Below are positions 7,715 to 17,776 of a stretch of DNA of 64,000 nt, piece by piece. This stretch comes from Billgrantia tianxiuensis. GTDB taxonomy: Bacteria > Pseudomonadota > Gammaproteobacteria > Pseudomonadales > Halomonadaceae. Each line of letters opens with the position of its first letter. Position 1 is the stretch's first letter. Both the position numbers and the translations under genes were made by a program. The DNA is taken from assembly GCF_009834345.1 (NCBI RefSeq), contig NZ_CP035042.1, forward strand, positions 3,658,001-3,722,000. The letters run 5' to 3'. The notes under the pieces were generated by a model, which was given only the letters and a program-made list of their open reading frames with translations, did not search any database and was not told where the DNA came from.

Positions 7715-9330
7715 CGGACGGCTCCCTGGCTGGCCATGGCGACCCGAGGCTCGCTGGCACTGGCAAAGTAGTGATCGAGGAACTCATCGAAGCGCTGGGT
7801 ATCGGCAGTCTCGATGTCGCGCTGCTGCTGATGCGAGGTCTCGACCATCTGCTCGAAGGTCGCTGCACGCGCCGAATCGATGGCTTCCTGGCGGAACCGC
7901 TCGGCATGCTCTCCGGCAATGGCGAGGATGGCCTCGAGGAACTCCTCGCCGGTCTCCTCGAGCCGCGCCAACAGCCGACCGGATGGCGTCAACGACGGAT
8001 CCTCGAGCCAGGGCTGGAAGGCCGCCACGGCGTCCGCGTGGGGCGCTCCCTCCTCCAGGGAGTCGAGCAGATCGGCCACCTGGGCGATTTCGCCGAGGAT
8101 TTCGCCGCCCCAGTCGGCCACGGAGCGCTGCCGCCCATCCTGGACCAGCCGGAGTTCGGGATCGCGGCCGCGCTCGACGACCAGGCGTCGGTTGTCGTCC
8201 AGTCGATCACACTCTTCGTCGGGGATCCAGGGGCTCTCGGAGAGCAGGCACCACATCATGAAGGCATCGATGAAGCGCAGGCGCGGCTCATCGATGCCCA
8301 GCGGCAGGAAGGGGTCGAGATCGAGACAGCGCACCTCGATGTACTCAACGCCGCGTGCCTCGAGCGCCTGGCTCGGTGTTTCGCTGTGCCGGGTGACCCG
8401 CTTGGGCCGGATATCGCTGTAGTATTCGTTCTCGATCTGCAGGATGTTGGCGTTGAGCTGCTGCCAGTCGCGGCCATCCGTGACCCCCAGCGCCTCGTAG
8501 GCGGGCCAGGGGGTGGAGATGGCGTGGCGCAGGGTGCCCACATAGTTGGAGAGCGAGTTGAAACAGATCTTGAGCTGCGCCTGCACCTTGTTCTGATAGC
8601 CGAGGTCGGACATGCGCAGGCTGGTGGCGTAGGGCGACACCAGGGTATCGCGCCCGTGCGCATGCAGCTTGTCGGGAATGTTGCCCTCGGGCAGGAAGCT
8701 GCGGTCGAGCGCCGGCGAGGCGCCGAACAGGTAGAGCAGCAGCCAGCTGTGGCGACGGAAGTTGCGGATCAGGCCGAAGTAGCGACTCGAACGATAGTCG
8801 TCGAGCGACATCTGTGTGGCACCGTCGCGCTCGCGCAGCACTCCCCACAGCTCGTCGGGCAGCGAGACGTTGTAGTGGATGCCGGCGATGGCCTGCATGA
8901 TCCGGCCGTAGCGGACGTCCAGCCCCTTGCGGTAGACGTGCTTCATGGTACCAACGTTGGAGCTGCCGTAATCGGCGATGATCACGCTGTCGTTACCGTC
9001 GAGCCTGGCCGGCATGCTGGCCGGCCAGATCAGCTCCTCGCCGAGATGGCGATAGCTGAAGCGGTGCAGGTCGGCGAGGAAGTCGAGGGCATCGCCGGGG
9101 CGGCAGTAGACCGGCGTGATGTACTCCAGCAGCGCCTCGGAATAGTCGGTGGTGATGTGCGGATGGGTCAGCTTGGAGCCCAGCGCATGGGGATGCGGCG
9201 TGGAGGCGATACGCCCCGCGCGATCGACGCGCAACCCCTCCTTCTCCAGGCCGCGGCGCAGACGCCCGAAGCGCCCCCGGGCAGCCAGCCCGGCGAGATG
9301 CGAAACGGTGGCAGAATATGAATCAGACAA
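7711..9330 (-). CDS. gshA: Glutamate-cysteine ligase
   Basis: A 539-residue class-I (proteobacterial) glutamate-cysteine ligase, which carries out the first step of glutathione synthesis. Family features include GLEKEGLRV near residue 30, SKLTHPHITTDYSE near residues 52-65, and later YIEVRCLDLDPF. Length is close to the E. coli enzyme (518). It is on the minus strand and its stop overlaps the dsbB start, linking thiol supply and disulfide formation in one operon. A 784-residue open frame lies antisense to it and is a GC-rich shadow. Confidence 0.95.
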   Translation of the reverse strand: MSDSYSATVSHLAGLAARGRFGRLRRGLEKEGLRVDRAGRIASTPHPHALGSKLTHPHITTDYSEALLEYITPVYCRPGDALDFLADLHRFSYRHLGEELIWPASMPARLDGNDSVIIADYGSSNVGTMKHVYRKGLDVRYGRIMQAIAGIHYNVSLPDELWGVLRERDGATQMSLDDYRSSRYFGLIRNFRRHSWLLLYLFGASPALDRSFLPEGNIPDKLHAHGRDTLVSPYATSLRMSDLGYQNKVQAQLKICFNSLSNYVGTLRHAISTPWPAYEALGVTDGRDWQQLNANILQIENEYYSDIRPKRVTRHSETPSQALEARGVEYIEVRCLDLDPFLPLGIDEPRLRFIDAFMMWCLLSESPWIPDEECDRLDDNRRLVVERGRDPELRLVQDGRQRSVADWGGEILGEIAQVADLLDSLEEGAPHADAVAAFQPWLEDPSLTPSGRLLARLEETGEEFLEAILAIAGEHAERFRQEAIDSARAATFEQMVETSHQQQRDIETADTQRFDEFLDHYFASASEPRVAMASQGAVR

Positions 9331-9474
9331 GGCGTGGACCCCGTGTCTTGGAGGCCTTCATCGGGCCTTCCGATCTAAACGTGCCGGCCGCCCGTGGCGG
9401 TCGGAGGTTGCCGACGAGCCCGTCGGCAACCTCATGCGAATGATGTCGAGAGTATGGCGAGTGCTATGCCCGGA

Positions 9475-11828
9475 TCAAGATTTGCCCTTCCTGGCCTTGA
9501 GCAGGGCGGCCCCGAGGGCGCCCATCTGGTTCGGCTGGGACTGCTCGCGGGGCGTGCCCTTGCGCTGTGCCTTGCCCTGGCCGCCGCGCCGTTCGCCCTG
9601 GCCAGCACGCGACGATCTGCCGCCCTCGGCCTCGCCGGGCTGGTCGGTCAAGCGCATGGAGAGCCCGATCCGTGCGCGCTCGTGATCCACGCTCATCACC
9701 TTGACCTTGACGATGTCGCCGGCCTTGACCACCGAGCGCGGATCCTCGACGAACTTGTCGGAGAGCGCCGAGATGTGTACCAGGCCGTCCTGGTGCACGC
9801 CGATGTCGACGAAGGCCCCGAAGTGAGTGACGTTGGTCACGCTGCCCTCGAGGATCATGCCCGGCTCCAGGTCCTTGAGCGTCTCCACGCCCTCGCGGAA
9901 TTCGGCGGCCTTGAACTCGGGGCGCGGGTCGCGACCCGGCTTGTCGAGTTCCTTGAGAATGTCACTGATGGTGGGCACGCCGAAGCGCTCGTCGGCGAAC
10001 TCGGCCGGCTTGACCGCCTTCAGTGTGGCGCTGTCGCCGATCAGGCTGGCTACCGGGCGACCGCTGCGAGCGGCGATGCGTTCCACCACCGGGTAGGCCT
10101 CGGGGTGCACGGCGCTGGCATCGAGCGGGTTCTCGCCATTCATGATGCGCAGGAAGCCCGCGCACTGTTCGAAGGTCTTGGGGCCCAGGCGGCTGACGTC
10201 GAGCAACTGCTGGCGGCTACGGAAGGCACCCTCGGCGTTGCGCCGCGCGACGATGTTTTCGGCCAGCGCCGGATTGAGCCCGGCCACCCGCGACAACAGC
10301 GCGCTGGAGGCCGTGTTGAGGTCGACCCCCACGGCATTGACGCAGTCCTCGATCACCGCCTCCAGGCTCTTCGATAGCTGCAGCTGCGAGACGTCATGCT
10401 GGTACTGGCCTACGCCGATGGACTTGGGCTCGATCTTGACCAGCTCCGCCAGCGGGTCCTGCAGGCGACGGGCAATGGAGACCGCCCGCGAATGGTGACG
10501 TCGAGCTCGGGCAGCTCGCGGGCTGCGTATTCGGAAGCCGAGTAGACCGAGGCGCCGGCCTCGCTGACCATCACCTTGGAGAGCGCTTTTCGTCCGGCGA
10601 AGGCCTTGACCAGCTCGCCGGCCAGCTTGTCGGTCTCGCGGCTGGCGGTGCCGTTGCCCACGGCGACCAGCGCCACGTCGTGCTTTTCCACCAGCCTGGC
10701 GAGCTGGGCCAAGGACTCGTTCCAAGCGTTGCGGGGCGCATGAGGAAAGATCGTGGCGTGCTCGAGGAACTGGCCGGTGGGATCCACCACCGCCACCTTG
10801 CAGCCGGTGCGTAGGCCCGGGTCGATGGCCAGCGTCGCCTTCTGCCCCGCCGGGGCGGCCAGCAGCAGGTCCTTGAGGTTGGCGGCGAAGACCTCGATGG
10901 CCTCGAGCTCGGCACGTTCGCGCAGGCGTCCCATCAGCTCAGTCTCGAGATGGGTATAGAGCTTGACCCGCCAGGTCCAGCGCACCACGTCGGCCAGCCA
11001 CTTGTCGGCGGCGCGGCCTTCGTCACGAATATCGAAGTGCCTGGCGATGGCCACCTGGGCGGGGTGGATCGGCGCCTCGTCCTCGCCGGGCAGGCGGATG
11101 GCCAGCGTCAGCACACCCTCGTTGCGACCGCGGAACATCGCCAGCGCCCGGTGTGAAGGCACCTTGGCCAGCGGCTCGTCGTGTTCGAAATAGTCGGAGA
11201 ACTTGGCGCCTTCACGCTCCTTGCCTTCGAGCAACCGTGCGCTGAGTTCCCCCTCTTTCCACAGCCGCTCGCGCAACGCACCGACCAGTTCGGGGTCCTC
11301 GGCGAAGCGCTCCATCAGGATCTGACGCGCGCCGTCCAGCGCCGCCTTGGCATCCTCGATGGCCGGGATGTCACCCTCGGCGGGGCGAAGATACTGGGCC
11401 GCTTCTACCTCGGGGTCGAGGGTGGGATCGGTCAGCAGCGCATCGGCCAGCGGCTCGAGGCCCGCCTCGCGAGCGATCTGAGCCTTGGTGCGGCGCTTCT
11501 TCTTGTAGGGCAGGTAGAGATCTTCCAGGCGCTGCTTGGTATCGGCGGCCTGGAGCTGCCTCTCGAGCTCCGGGGTCAGCTTGCCCTGTTCGTCGATGGC
11601 GGCGAGCACGGCGGCACGGCGCTCTTCTAGCTCGCGCAGGTAACGCAGGCGTTCGTCGAGGTTACGCAGTTGGGTATCGTCGAGCCCACCGGTGACCTCC
11701 TTGCGGTAGCGGGCGATGAAGGGCACGGTGGCGCCACCGTCGAGCAGTTCCACGGTGGCTGACACCTGCTGCGGGCGAACGGCGAGTTCCTCGGCGAGGC
11801 GCGAAATGATCCGGGTCGTGGCGTCCAT
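9475..11828 (-). pseudogene. tex: Tex-family S1 RNA-binding transcription accessory protein, one frameshift
   Basis: The Tex protein is split by a single-base loss. The N-terminal part (MDATTRIISRLAEEL) runs from the ATG at 11828 through the Tex and YqgF-like domains to LDVTIRG; the rest continues in another frame from [16 protein letters not shown] through the helix-hairpin-helix region to the S1 domain ([17 protein letters not shown]) and a basic tail. The break is at the C run 10485-10487 (GGG on the coding strand). Adding one base gives a normal protein of 784 residues, so this may be a sequence error. Tex binds nucleic acid and acts in transcription. A long antisense frame here is not supported. 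Confidence 0.9.
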
Positions 11829-11899
11829 GACTTCCTTGGTATTGCGACAACGAAAGATCGCGCCAAGGTACCACAAACGCCACGCCGTCGCCGCCGCGA

Positions 11900-12145
11900 T
11901 CAGCGACGCCAGCCGATGTCGTCCCAGAAATGGCGGCGGCTCTCACGCTGGGCCTGCTCTCGCGTCAGCCCGACATCTCGCAACAGCTCGTCAGGCAGCG
12001 TCTGCAGCTGGCTGCGCTCGCGGCGCAGCTGCATCAGGTGCCGCACTCTAGCCAGCCCTGTCCCGAGAAGGGAGAAGTAGGCATGGCTCTCCCGCTCATT
12101 GCCCGTTACGGCACAGCAAGAGTCATTGCAGCTGGCGGCTCTCAT
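11900..12145 (-). CDS. DUF1127 domain protein (YjiS-like)
   Basis: An 81-residue small protein with the DUF1127 pattern near its C-terminus: a basic helix followed by LQTLPDELLRDVGLTREQAQRES and an end rich in W and R. DUF1127 proteins are small, arginine-rich, and some bind RNA or phosphorylated metabolites; the role of this one is unknown. It is divergent from the LysR-type regulator gene at 12256, an arrangement that often means the regulator controls it. The first 20 residues are cysteine-rich and a later start is possible. Confidence 0.75.
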   Translation of the reverse strand: MRAASCNDSCCAVTGNERESHAYFSLLGTGLARVRHLMQLRRERSQLQTLPDELLRDVGLTREQAQRESRRHFWDDIGWRR

Positions 12146-12255
12146 GGGAACTTCCTCCGGTTCATGGCGATAGGAGGCAGTGTCGATGAGCCACTTGAAT
12201 CAATCCAACAAATAGTTATTATGCAATACATCACCACAGATGATGGAAAGCCGCC

Positions 12256-13106
12256 ATGTTGCATACCATCGATCATGAGTTGCTGCGTACCTTCGTCGCC
12301 ATCGTCGATCATGGCGGCTTTACCCGTGCGGCCCAGGCGGTCAACCGCACCCAGTCGGCGGTCAGCATGCAGATCAAGCGGCTCGAAGAGGACGTGATCC
12401 AACGCCCGCTGTTCGAGCGCCAGGGGCGTCAGATGCATCTGACCAGCGAGGGCACCACGTTGCTCGGCTATGCCCGCCGCATCCTCGACCTGCAAGGCGA
12501 GGCGCTCAACAAACTGCGCAAGCCGGACATGGTCGGCCGGGTGCGGATCGGGGTGCCCGACGATTTCGTCATGCGCTTCCTGCCCGGGATTCTCAAATCC
12601 TTTTCCCAGACCTGGCCGCTGGTCGACGTCGAAGTGCAGTGTGCCCCCTCGTCGGAGCTGCTCGGCGCCAGCAGGGCAGCCTCGACTTGAGCATCGTGAC
12701 CCGCGAGGTAGGCCAGGAGATCGGTACCATCCTGCGTCGCGAGGAGACCGTGTGGGTCGTGGCGGAAAGCCATGCCGTACATCGTCAGTCGCCGTTGCCG
12801 CTGGCGCTGTTCGAAGAGCCCTGCTTCTGCCGGCGCCATGCCTGCAATGCCCTGACCCGCGCCGGGCGTCAGTACCGCATCGCCTACTCGAGCCCGAGCC
12901 TGGCCACCCTGCAGGCGGTGGTGGGCGCGGGCCTTGCCGTCTCGGCACTGATGAAGAGCCTGGTCACGCCGGGCATGCGCATTCTCGACGAGGCGGACGG
13001 CTTCCCGCCGCTGCCGGCCGGCTCCATCGTGTTGCTGCGCTCACCCGAGGCAACGTCCCCCGCGGTGGACGGCCTGGCGCGGCACATCGTGGAAGGGTTC
13101 AGGTAG
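12256..13106 (+). pseudogene. LysR-family regulator (LrhA-like), one frameshift
   Basis: The N-terminal winged helix-turn-helix (residues 1-65: ELLRTFVAIVDHGGFTRAAQ, then TQSAVSMQIKRLEE) and the first part of the effector domain lie in one frame up to SSELLGA. The rest (QGSLDLSIVTREVGQEIG to HIVEGFR) lies in another. The break is at the CC run 12668-12669; one added base restores a 283-residue protein. Sequence type resembles the LrhA/HexA/PecT group of LysR regulators, which often control motility or surface genes. It is divergent from the DUF1127 gene. Its end overlaps the convergent msrB end by 8 bases. Confidence 0.85.
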
Positions 13107-13601
13107 TCGTCGGCACGAAGGTCAGCGCCAGTCCGTTGTTGCACCAGCGCAGCCCGGTGGGCTCGGGTCCGTCGCTGAAGACGTGGCCCTGGTGGCCACC
13201 ACAGCGGGCGCAGTGGTACTCGCGCCGCGGCCAGAGCAGGCTGAAGTCAAGCTGGCTGAGCAGATGCCCTTCGACATGCTCGAAGAAGCTTGGCCAGCCG
13301 GTGCCGGAGTCGTACTTCATGGTGCTCTCGAACAGCAGCAGGTCGCAGCCGGCGCAACGGTACTCGCCTTCGCGCCACTCCTTGTCCAGCGGACTCGAGA
13401 ATGGCGGCTCGGTGCCATGATCGCGCAGGATCTCGAACTGCTCGGGCGTAAGGCGCTCGCGCCACTCGTCGCGTGACAGCTCGAGGCGCTCGAGACCGGG
13501 TGCCGCCTCCAGCGACAGTCTAGGGAATCCCCAGCCGAGGCCGGGTACCAGCCCCGCGGCCCCACCGACCCCAGCAGCCCCAGGAAAAGACGTCGTTTCA
13601 T
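13099..13601 (-). pseudogene. msrB: Peptide-methionine (R)-S-oxide reductase with N-terminal export signal, one frameshift
   Basis: The MsrB domain (from LERLELSRDEWRERLTPEQF) has both zinc CxxC pairs (CAGC and CARC), GHVFSDGPEPTGLRWC and the catalytic cysteine in LRWCNNG. The ATG at 13601 begins MKRRLFLGLLGSVG, which has a twin-arginine RRLFLG pattern and a hydrophobic stretch, so the enzyme is probably exported by Tat to the periplasm. The signal and the domain are in different frames, with the break at the C run 13560-13563. One added base gives 167 residues. It would repair oxidised methionine in envelope proteins. Confidence 0.85.
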
Positions 13602-13649
13602 TGGACCCTCCCACCTGGTCAGTCAGCCGACATGCCAGGCCCACAACGC

Positions 13650-13683
13650 GAACGGGGAAGAGGCTTGCGCCTCTTCCCCGTTC
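13650..13683 (-). terminator. Hairpin after pckA
   Basis: A perfect 15-bp stem (13650-13664 with 13669-13683) closed by the 4-base loop TTGC lies 29 bases beyond the pckA stop and ahead of msrB. There is no clear U-tract in either direction, so it may act as a terminator with Rho or as a 3'-end stabiliser. Confidence 0.65.
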
Positions 13684-13711
13684 AGACCGCCGCGGCAACC
13701 GCGGGTTCACC

Positions 13712-15268
13712 TCAGGTCAGGCTGGGCCCGGCCTTGACGATAGCCTCGCTGACACCTTCGAACTTCTTGAAGTTGTCGACGAACTTGGCCGCCAGGTCAC
13801 TGCGCTTGCGGTCGTAGGCAGCCTTGTCTTCCCAGGTCTCGCGCGGATCGAGCAGGCTCGAGTCGACGCCGGGCACCGATACCGGCACGTCCAGGTTGAG
13901 CCCTTCGATACGCTTGGTCTCGATCTCGCGCAGCACGCCGGACTGGATGGCGCTGATGATGGCGCGCGTGGTGGGAATGGAGAAGCGCGAGCCGCCCTCG
14001 CCGTAGGAACCGCCGGTCCAGCCGGTGTTGACCAGGTAGACCTGGGCGTCCTTGGCCTCGACGCGCTTGATCAGCAGGTCGGCGTAGACGCGAGCCGGAC
14101 GCGGGAAGAACGGCGCGCCGAAGCAGGTGGAGAAGGTCGCCGAGAGGCCTTCGGAGGAGCCCATCTCGGTGGAACCCACCTTGGCGGTGTAGCCGGAGAG
14201 GAAGTGATAGGCAGCCGCTTCCTTGGACAGCACCGACACCGGCGGCAGCACGCCGGACATGTCGCAGGTCAGGAAGATGATCGCGTTGGGCTCGCCGGCA
14301 CGGTTCTCCGGCACCCGCTTGTCGACGTGCTCCAGCGGATAGGCAGCGCGCGAGTTCTGGGTCAGGCTGTCGTCGGTGTAGTCGGGCTCGCGACGGTCGT
14401 CGAGCACCACGTTCTCAAGCACGGTACCGAACTTGATGGCGTTCCAGATCACCGGCTCGTTCTTCGCCGAGAGGTCGATACACTTGGCGTAGCAACCGCC
14501 CTCGACGTTGAACACGGTGCCGGGACCCCAGCCGTGCTCGTCGTCGCCGATCAGGTAGCGCGCCGGATCGGCGGAGAGCGTGGTCTTGCCGGTACCTGAC
14601 AGGCCAAAGAACAGCGCAGTCTCGCCATCCTCGCCGACATTGGCACTGCAGTGCATGGGCAGCACGTCGGAGGCCGGCAGCAGGAAGTTCTGCACCGAGA
14701 ACATGGCCTTCTTCATCTCGCCAGCGTAGCGCATGCCGGCGATCAGCACTTTCTTCTGGGCGAAGTTGAGGATCACGCAGCCATCGGAGTTGGTGCCGTC
14801 ACGATCCGGCTCGCAAACGAAGAACGGCGCATTGAGAATCGTCCACTCGGCCTTGGCCGAAGGATTGTAGCCTTCGGGACGTACGAACATGGTACGACCG
14901 AACAGGTTGTGCCAGGCCGTCTCGGTGGTGACCCGCACCGGCAGGTAGTGGGTCGGGTCGCTGCCCACGTGGAGTTCGGAAACGAAGCGCTCACCGCTGT
15001 TTAGATAGTCCTCGACACGCGCCCAGAGAGCGTCGAACTTACCGGCATCGAAGGGGCGGTTGACGCTGCCCCAATCGATCTCGTCGGTGGTAGAGGGCTC
15101 GTCGACGATGAAGCGGTCCTTGGGCGAGCGGCCGGTGCGCAGGCCCGTGTTCACCACCAGGGCGCCATTGGCGGCCAGGTGGCCTTCTCCGCGTGCCACG
15201 GCACGCTCAATGAGCTCGGCGCTGCTGAGATTGACGTGTGCTTGAGGAGCGGCTTGGGATGTGGTCAT
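13712..15268 (-). CDS. pckA: Phosphoenolpyruvate carboxykinase (ATP)
   Basis: A 518-residue ATP-type PEP carboxykinase that converts oxaloacetate to PEP in gluconeogenesis. Visible motifs are [13 protein letters not shown] (substrate site), the P-loop [11 protein letters not shown], the metal-binding DDEHGW region and [14 protein letters not shown]. The ATG at 15268 is chosen over an upstream one because the protein then starts [15 protein letters not shown], the usual short N-terminal lead to the family. A HexR-like operator lies about 190 bases upstream and a strong hairpin follows the gene. Confidence 0.96.
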   Translation of the reverse strand: MTTSQAAPQAHVNLSSAELIERAVARGEGHLAANGALVVNTGLRTGRSPKDRFIVDEPSTTDEIDWGSVNRPFDAGKFDALWARVEDYLNSGERFVSELHVGSDPTHYLPVRVTTETAWHNLFGRTMFVRPEGYNPSAKAEWTILNAPFFVCEPDRDGTNSDGCVILNFAQKKVLIAGMRYAGEMKKAMFSVQNFLLPASDVLPMHCSANVGEDGETALFFGLSGTGKTTLSADPARYLIGDDEHGWGPGTVFNVEGGCYAKCIDLSAKNEPVIWNAIKFGTVLENVVLDDRREPDYTDDSLTQNSRAAYPLEHVDKRVPENRAGEPNAIIFLTCDMSGVLPPVSVLSKEAAAYHFLSGYTAKVGSTEMGSSEGLSATFSTCFGAPFFPRPARVYADLLIKRVEAKDAQVYLVNTGWTGGSYGEGGSRFSIPTTRAIISAIQSGVLREIETKRIEGLNLDVPVSVPGVDSSLLDPRETWEDKAAYDRKRSDLAAKFVDNFKKFEGVSEAIVKAGPSLT

Positions 15269-15453
15269 GTCGTTTCCTGGGCCTTGCGGCCGGTTCTCTC
15301 TCGTGTGCCAGGCGTCCGTACGCCGTTGCATTGTGTTTCCGATCGTCCGTGTGCGGATGCTTGCCGTCTTGTAATGCGGCGATCGGCCCTTAGGCGGGCG
15401 CCATTATGGCAAAAAGGGCGCCGTCAGGAAACGGGAACTTTGACCGAAGTTCA

Positions 15454-15468
15454 TGTAGTTTTACTACT
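15454..15468. promoter_or_regulatory. Candidate HexR-like operator upstream of pckA
   Basis: TGTAGTTTTACTACT fits the 15-bp pattern TGTART-N3-AYTACA at all but the last base. HexR, an RpiR-family regulator, controls central carbon genes including pckA in many gammaproteobacteria. The same stretch also allows a longer inverted repeat (ATGTAGT at 15453-15459 with ACTACAT at 15466-15472). The call rests on one site and on consensus from memory. Confidence 0.4.
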
Positions 15469-15531
15469 ACATCGAGACATATCGCCGCAGGTTGAAGCCC
15501 ATCAAACTTGTGCACCGCAGCATTGCGCAGC

Positions 15532-15563
15532 GATGGACGAGACGACTTATCGCCTCGCCCATC
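15532..15563 (-). terminator. Hairpin after hslO
   Basis: A 14-bp stem with two G-U pairs and a 4-base loop (15532-15545 with 15550-15563) lies just beyond the hslO stop on the minus strand. There is no U-tract. The rest of the 308-base gap between hslO and pckA holds the pckA leader, the HexR-like site and no visible gene. Confidence 0.5.
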
Positions 15564-15576
15564 CTGTCAGTAACGT

Positions 15577-16452
15577 TCAGTGCAGCACCGGCGGCGGCCC
15601 ACCCTGGGCATGCAGCAGCGCCTCGATCTCGTTTTCCGGGAAACGATAGCGGGTGTGGCAGAAGTGGCACTGGGTCTCGATCTCACCCTGCTCGGCCAAC
15701 ACGCCACGCAGTTCGTCAGCGCCCAGGGTGAGCAGGGCATCGCCGATACGCTCCCGCGAGCAGGTGCAGCCGAAGCGCAACGGCTTGGGCTCGAAGACCC
15801 GCACCGTCTCTTCGTGATAGAGCCGGTGCAGCAGTTCGCGCTGCTCGAGCCCCAGCAATTCCTCGGTGCGCAAGGTACGGGCCAGTTGCACGGTGCGCTC
15901 CCAGGCATCCTCGTCCTGGTTCTGCGACTCATCCGGCAAACGCTGCAGCAGCAAGCCGCCGGCGCGCTCGTCATCGGCGCGCAACCACAGTTGGGTGGGC
16001 AACTGCTCGGACTGTGAGAAGTAGGCCTCGAGACAGCCGGCCAGGCTATCCTGGTCGAGTGCCACGATGCCCTGGTAGCGATTGCCCTCGCGCGGGTCGA
16101 GCGTGATCACGATATGGCCGTCGCCGACGAGATCGCGGAAATTCGCCTCGCCTTCGGGCAACGTGGCATCTTCCGCCAGGCGGGCAATGGCACGCAGTTC
16201 GCCGCCGGGGTTGGACTCGGCCATCAGCAGCGAGAGCTCGCCCTGGCCGCGCACCTCAATGCTGAGAATGCCGTCGAGCTTGACGGTATCGGTGAGCAGC
16301 GCCACCGCTGCCAGCAGCTCCCCCAACAGGCGGTTGACGGCAGGCGGGTAGCCATGACGGTCCAGTACCTCACCATAGGTACGCTGAAGGGTAACGATCT
16401 CGCCACGCACGTTGGTGCGCTCGAACAGGAAACGCTGGATCTGGTCAGTCAT
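15577..16452 (-). CDS. hslO: Redox-regulated chaperone Hsp33
   Basis: A 291-residue cytoplasmic holdase activated by oxidation. The C-terminal zinc-binding redox switch is present as CTC (about residues 233-235) and CHFC (about residues 266-269), the CxC...CxxC layout of Hsp33. The N-terminal part starts [20 protein letters not shown], the usual family start. It lies in the order yrfG-hslR-hslO on one strand, which matches the E. coli yrfG-hslR-hslO cluster. Confidence 0.95.
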   Translation of the reverse strand: MTDQIQRFLFERTNVRGEIVTLQRTYGEVLDRHGYPPAVNRLLGELLAAVALLTDTVKLDGILSIEVRGQGELSLLMAESNPGGELRAIARLAEDATLPEGEANFRDLVGDGHIVITLDPREGNRYQGIVALDQDSLAGCLEAYFSQSEQLPTQLWLRADDERAGGLLLQRLPDESQNQDEDAWERTVQLARTLRTEELLGLEQRELLHRLYHEETVRVFEPKPLRFGCTCSRERIGDALLTLGADELRGVLAEQGEIETQCHFCHTRYRFPENEIEALLHAQGGPPPVLH

Positions 16453-16476
16453 GAAATTTGTCTATCCATAAATGAA

Positions 16477-16525
16477 GGCTTCGGGCTTCGGGCTTCGGGC
16501 TTCGAGCTTCGGGCTTCGGGCTTCG
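16477..16525. repeat. 7-bp tandem repeat, seven copies
   Basis: GGCTTCG is repeated seven times in a row at 16477-16525, with one changed base in the fifth copy (AGCTTCG). It lies in the gap between hslR and hslO, just before the hslO start codon at 16452. It is probably a variable microsatellite; an effect on hslO transcription is possible but not shown. Confidence 0.9.
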
Positions 16526-16585
16526 GCAGCCAGCTTGATTTTCTGCCCGTGGCTCGCTGCTCGTGGCTCGCAGTTGCCCGAAGAG

Positions 16586-16968
16586 CTACTCACCCTGGCG
16601 CTGGAAACGCTGGATGTCGCGTCGCTGTTTCTTGTCGGGACGCTTGAGCGGGTGCTGCATGGCCTGATTGGTCAATCGCCGGCCTTCGGCCTCGTGCGCC
16701 CGGCGCTCGGCGCTTTCGGCTGTCTCACGATAGAGTTCGCGGGCCTCCGGTGCGCCGCGGCGCTGGTCGGAGAGCGCCACGACCTCCACCTCCCACACGT
16801 CCCAGCCTTGGGTACGCGAATCAGTGCCCCCACTTCCACGTTCTTGCTGGTCTTGGCCCGAGCCCCGTTGTAGTGCACCTTGCCACCCTCGATGGCCTTC
16901 TTGGCCAGGGCCCGTGTCTTAAAAAAACGGGCCGCCCATAGCCACTTGTCGAGTCGTACGCTATCCAA
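16586..16968 (-). pseudogene. hslR: Ribosome-associated heat shock protein Hsp15, one frameshift
   Basis: An S4 RNA-binding domain protein that binds free 50S subunits carrying nascent chains. The start (TTG at 16968, behind GGAGGGCAGCGAGA) gives MDSVRLDKWLWAARFFKTR, the exact Hsp15 N-terminus. The protein runs through KKAIEGGKVHYNG and LIRVPK, then must shift frame at the CC run 16806-16807 to continue VWEVEVVALSDQRRGAPEAR and a basic tail. One added base gives 127 residues, close to E. coli (133). The start overlaps the yrfG stop by 8 bases. Confidence 0.87.
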
Positions 16969-17674
16969 TCTCGCTGCCCTCCTCGCCGTGCAGACCTTTG
17001 TCTCTACGTACCTCCGAGGGTAGCCCCTCAGGCAGGATCGTGGCGAAGCGGTCGAGGGCGATGAACTCCTTGAGTTCCTTTTCCGGCTGCGTGCTGTCGG
17101 GCTGCTTGATGCCAAGCAGATAGCGGATACCGAATTCTCGGGCGCTTTCCAGCACCTCGGGATTGTCATCGATGAACAGGGTACGTGCCGGATCGAAGGG
17201 CTCGAGGTCCTGCAGCGCGAACCAGAACTCCTGGGCCTCCTTGGGTACGCCAAGGTCGGCCGAGGAGACGATGGCATCCAGATAACGCTCGAGCCCGGTG
17301 AGTGGCAGCTTGAGTTCGAGGCTTTCGCGGTCGGCATTGGTCGCCAGCACCACCCTGGGGTGGGCCTTGTGCAACCACTTGAGGAAGTCCAGCGCATCGC
17401 CGCGCAGGCCGATCAGATGCTGGATCTCGCGCTTGAGCGCCACGATGTCCACGCCCAGCTCGCGGCTCCAGTAGGCCAGGCTGTACCAGTTCAGCGTGCC
17501 CCGCTCGCGCAGTATGCGCGCGCGGATCTGCTCCTGCGTGGCCTCGTCGAGACGATGCAGTTCAACGTAGCGTCGCGGCAGGTGCTCCAGCCAGAAGTGG
17601 CTATCGAAATGCAGGTCAAGCAACGTGCCGTCCATGTCCAGCAGAACGGTATCGATGGCGCGCCAGTCGATCAT
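16961..17674 (-). CDS. yrfG: GMP/IMP nucleotidase (HAD family)
   Basis: A 237-residue HAD hydrolase. Motif I is DMDGTLLDL (nucleophile Asp near residue 13), motif II is VLATNAD, motif III is in GVPKEAQEF, and motif IV is FIDDNPEVL. The start MIDWRAIDTVLLDMDGTL matches the YrfG family, which dephosphorylates GMP and IMP. The gene order yrfG-hslR-hslO downstream and divergent nudE upstream match E. coli, which supports the family call. Confidence 0.92.
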   Translation of the reverse strand: MIDWRAIDTVLLDMDGTLLDLHFDSHFWLEHLPRRYVELHRLDEATQEQIRARILRERGTLNWYSLAYWSRELGVDIVALKREIQHLIGLRGDALDFLKWLHKAHPRVVLATNADRESLELKLPLTGLERYLDAIVSSADLGVPKEAQEFWFALQDLEPFDPARTLFIDDNPEVLESAREFGIRYLLGIKQPDSTQPEKELKEFIALDRFATILPEGLPSEVRRDKGLHGEEGSEIG

Positions 17675-17776
17675 GACGACTCCCGGTGGCGTCTGTGCGA
17701 TGGAAGGCGTGGTATTGTACTCAATGGATATCGCCAGCGCATTCCCGGCAGCCCGCCCGCACGAAACGGAGCCTTC

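Noticed and set aside
6967..9321. 784-residue open frame on the plus strand
   Set aside because: It runs antisense to gshA and dsbB, has no recognisable domain, and has the R/A/G-rich composition of a GC-rich shadow frame. gshA has clear family motifs.
10410..11876. Two separate genes in the tex region
   Set aside because: Both parts match consecutive regions of one Tex protein, so one frameshifted gene is the simpler reading.
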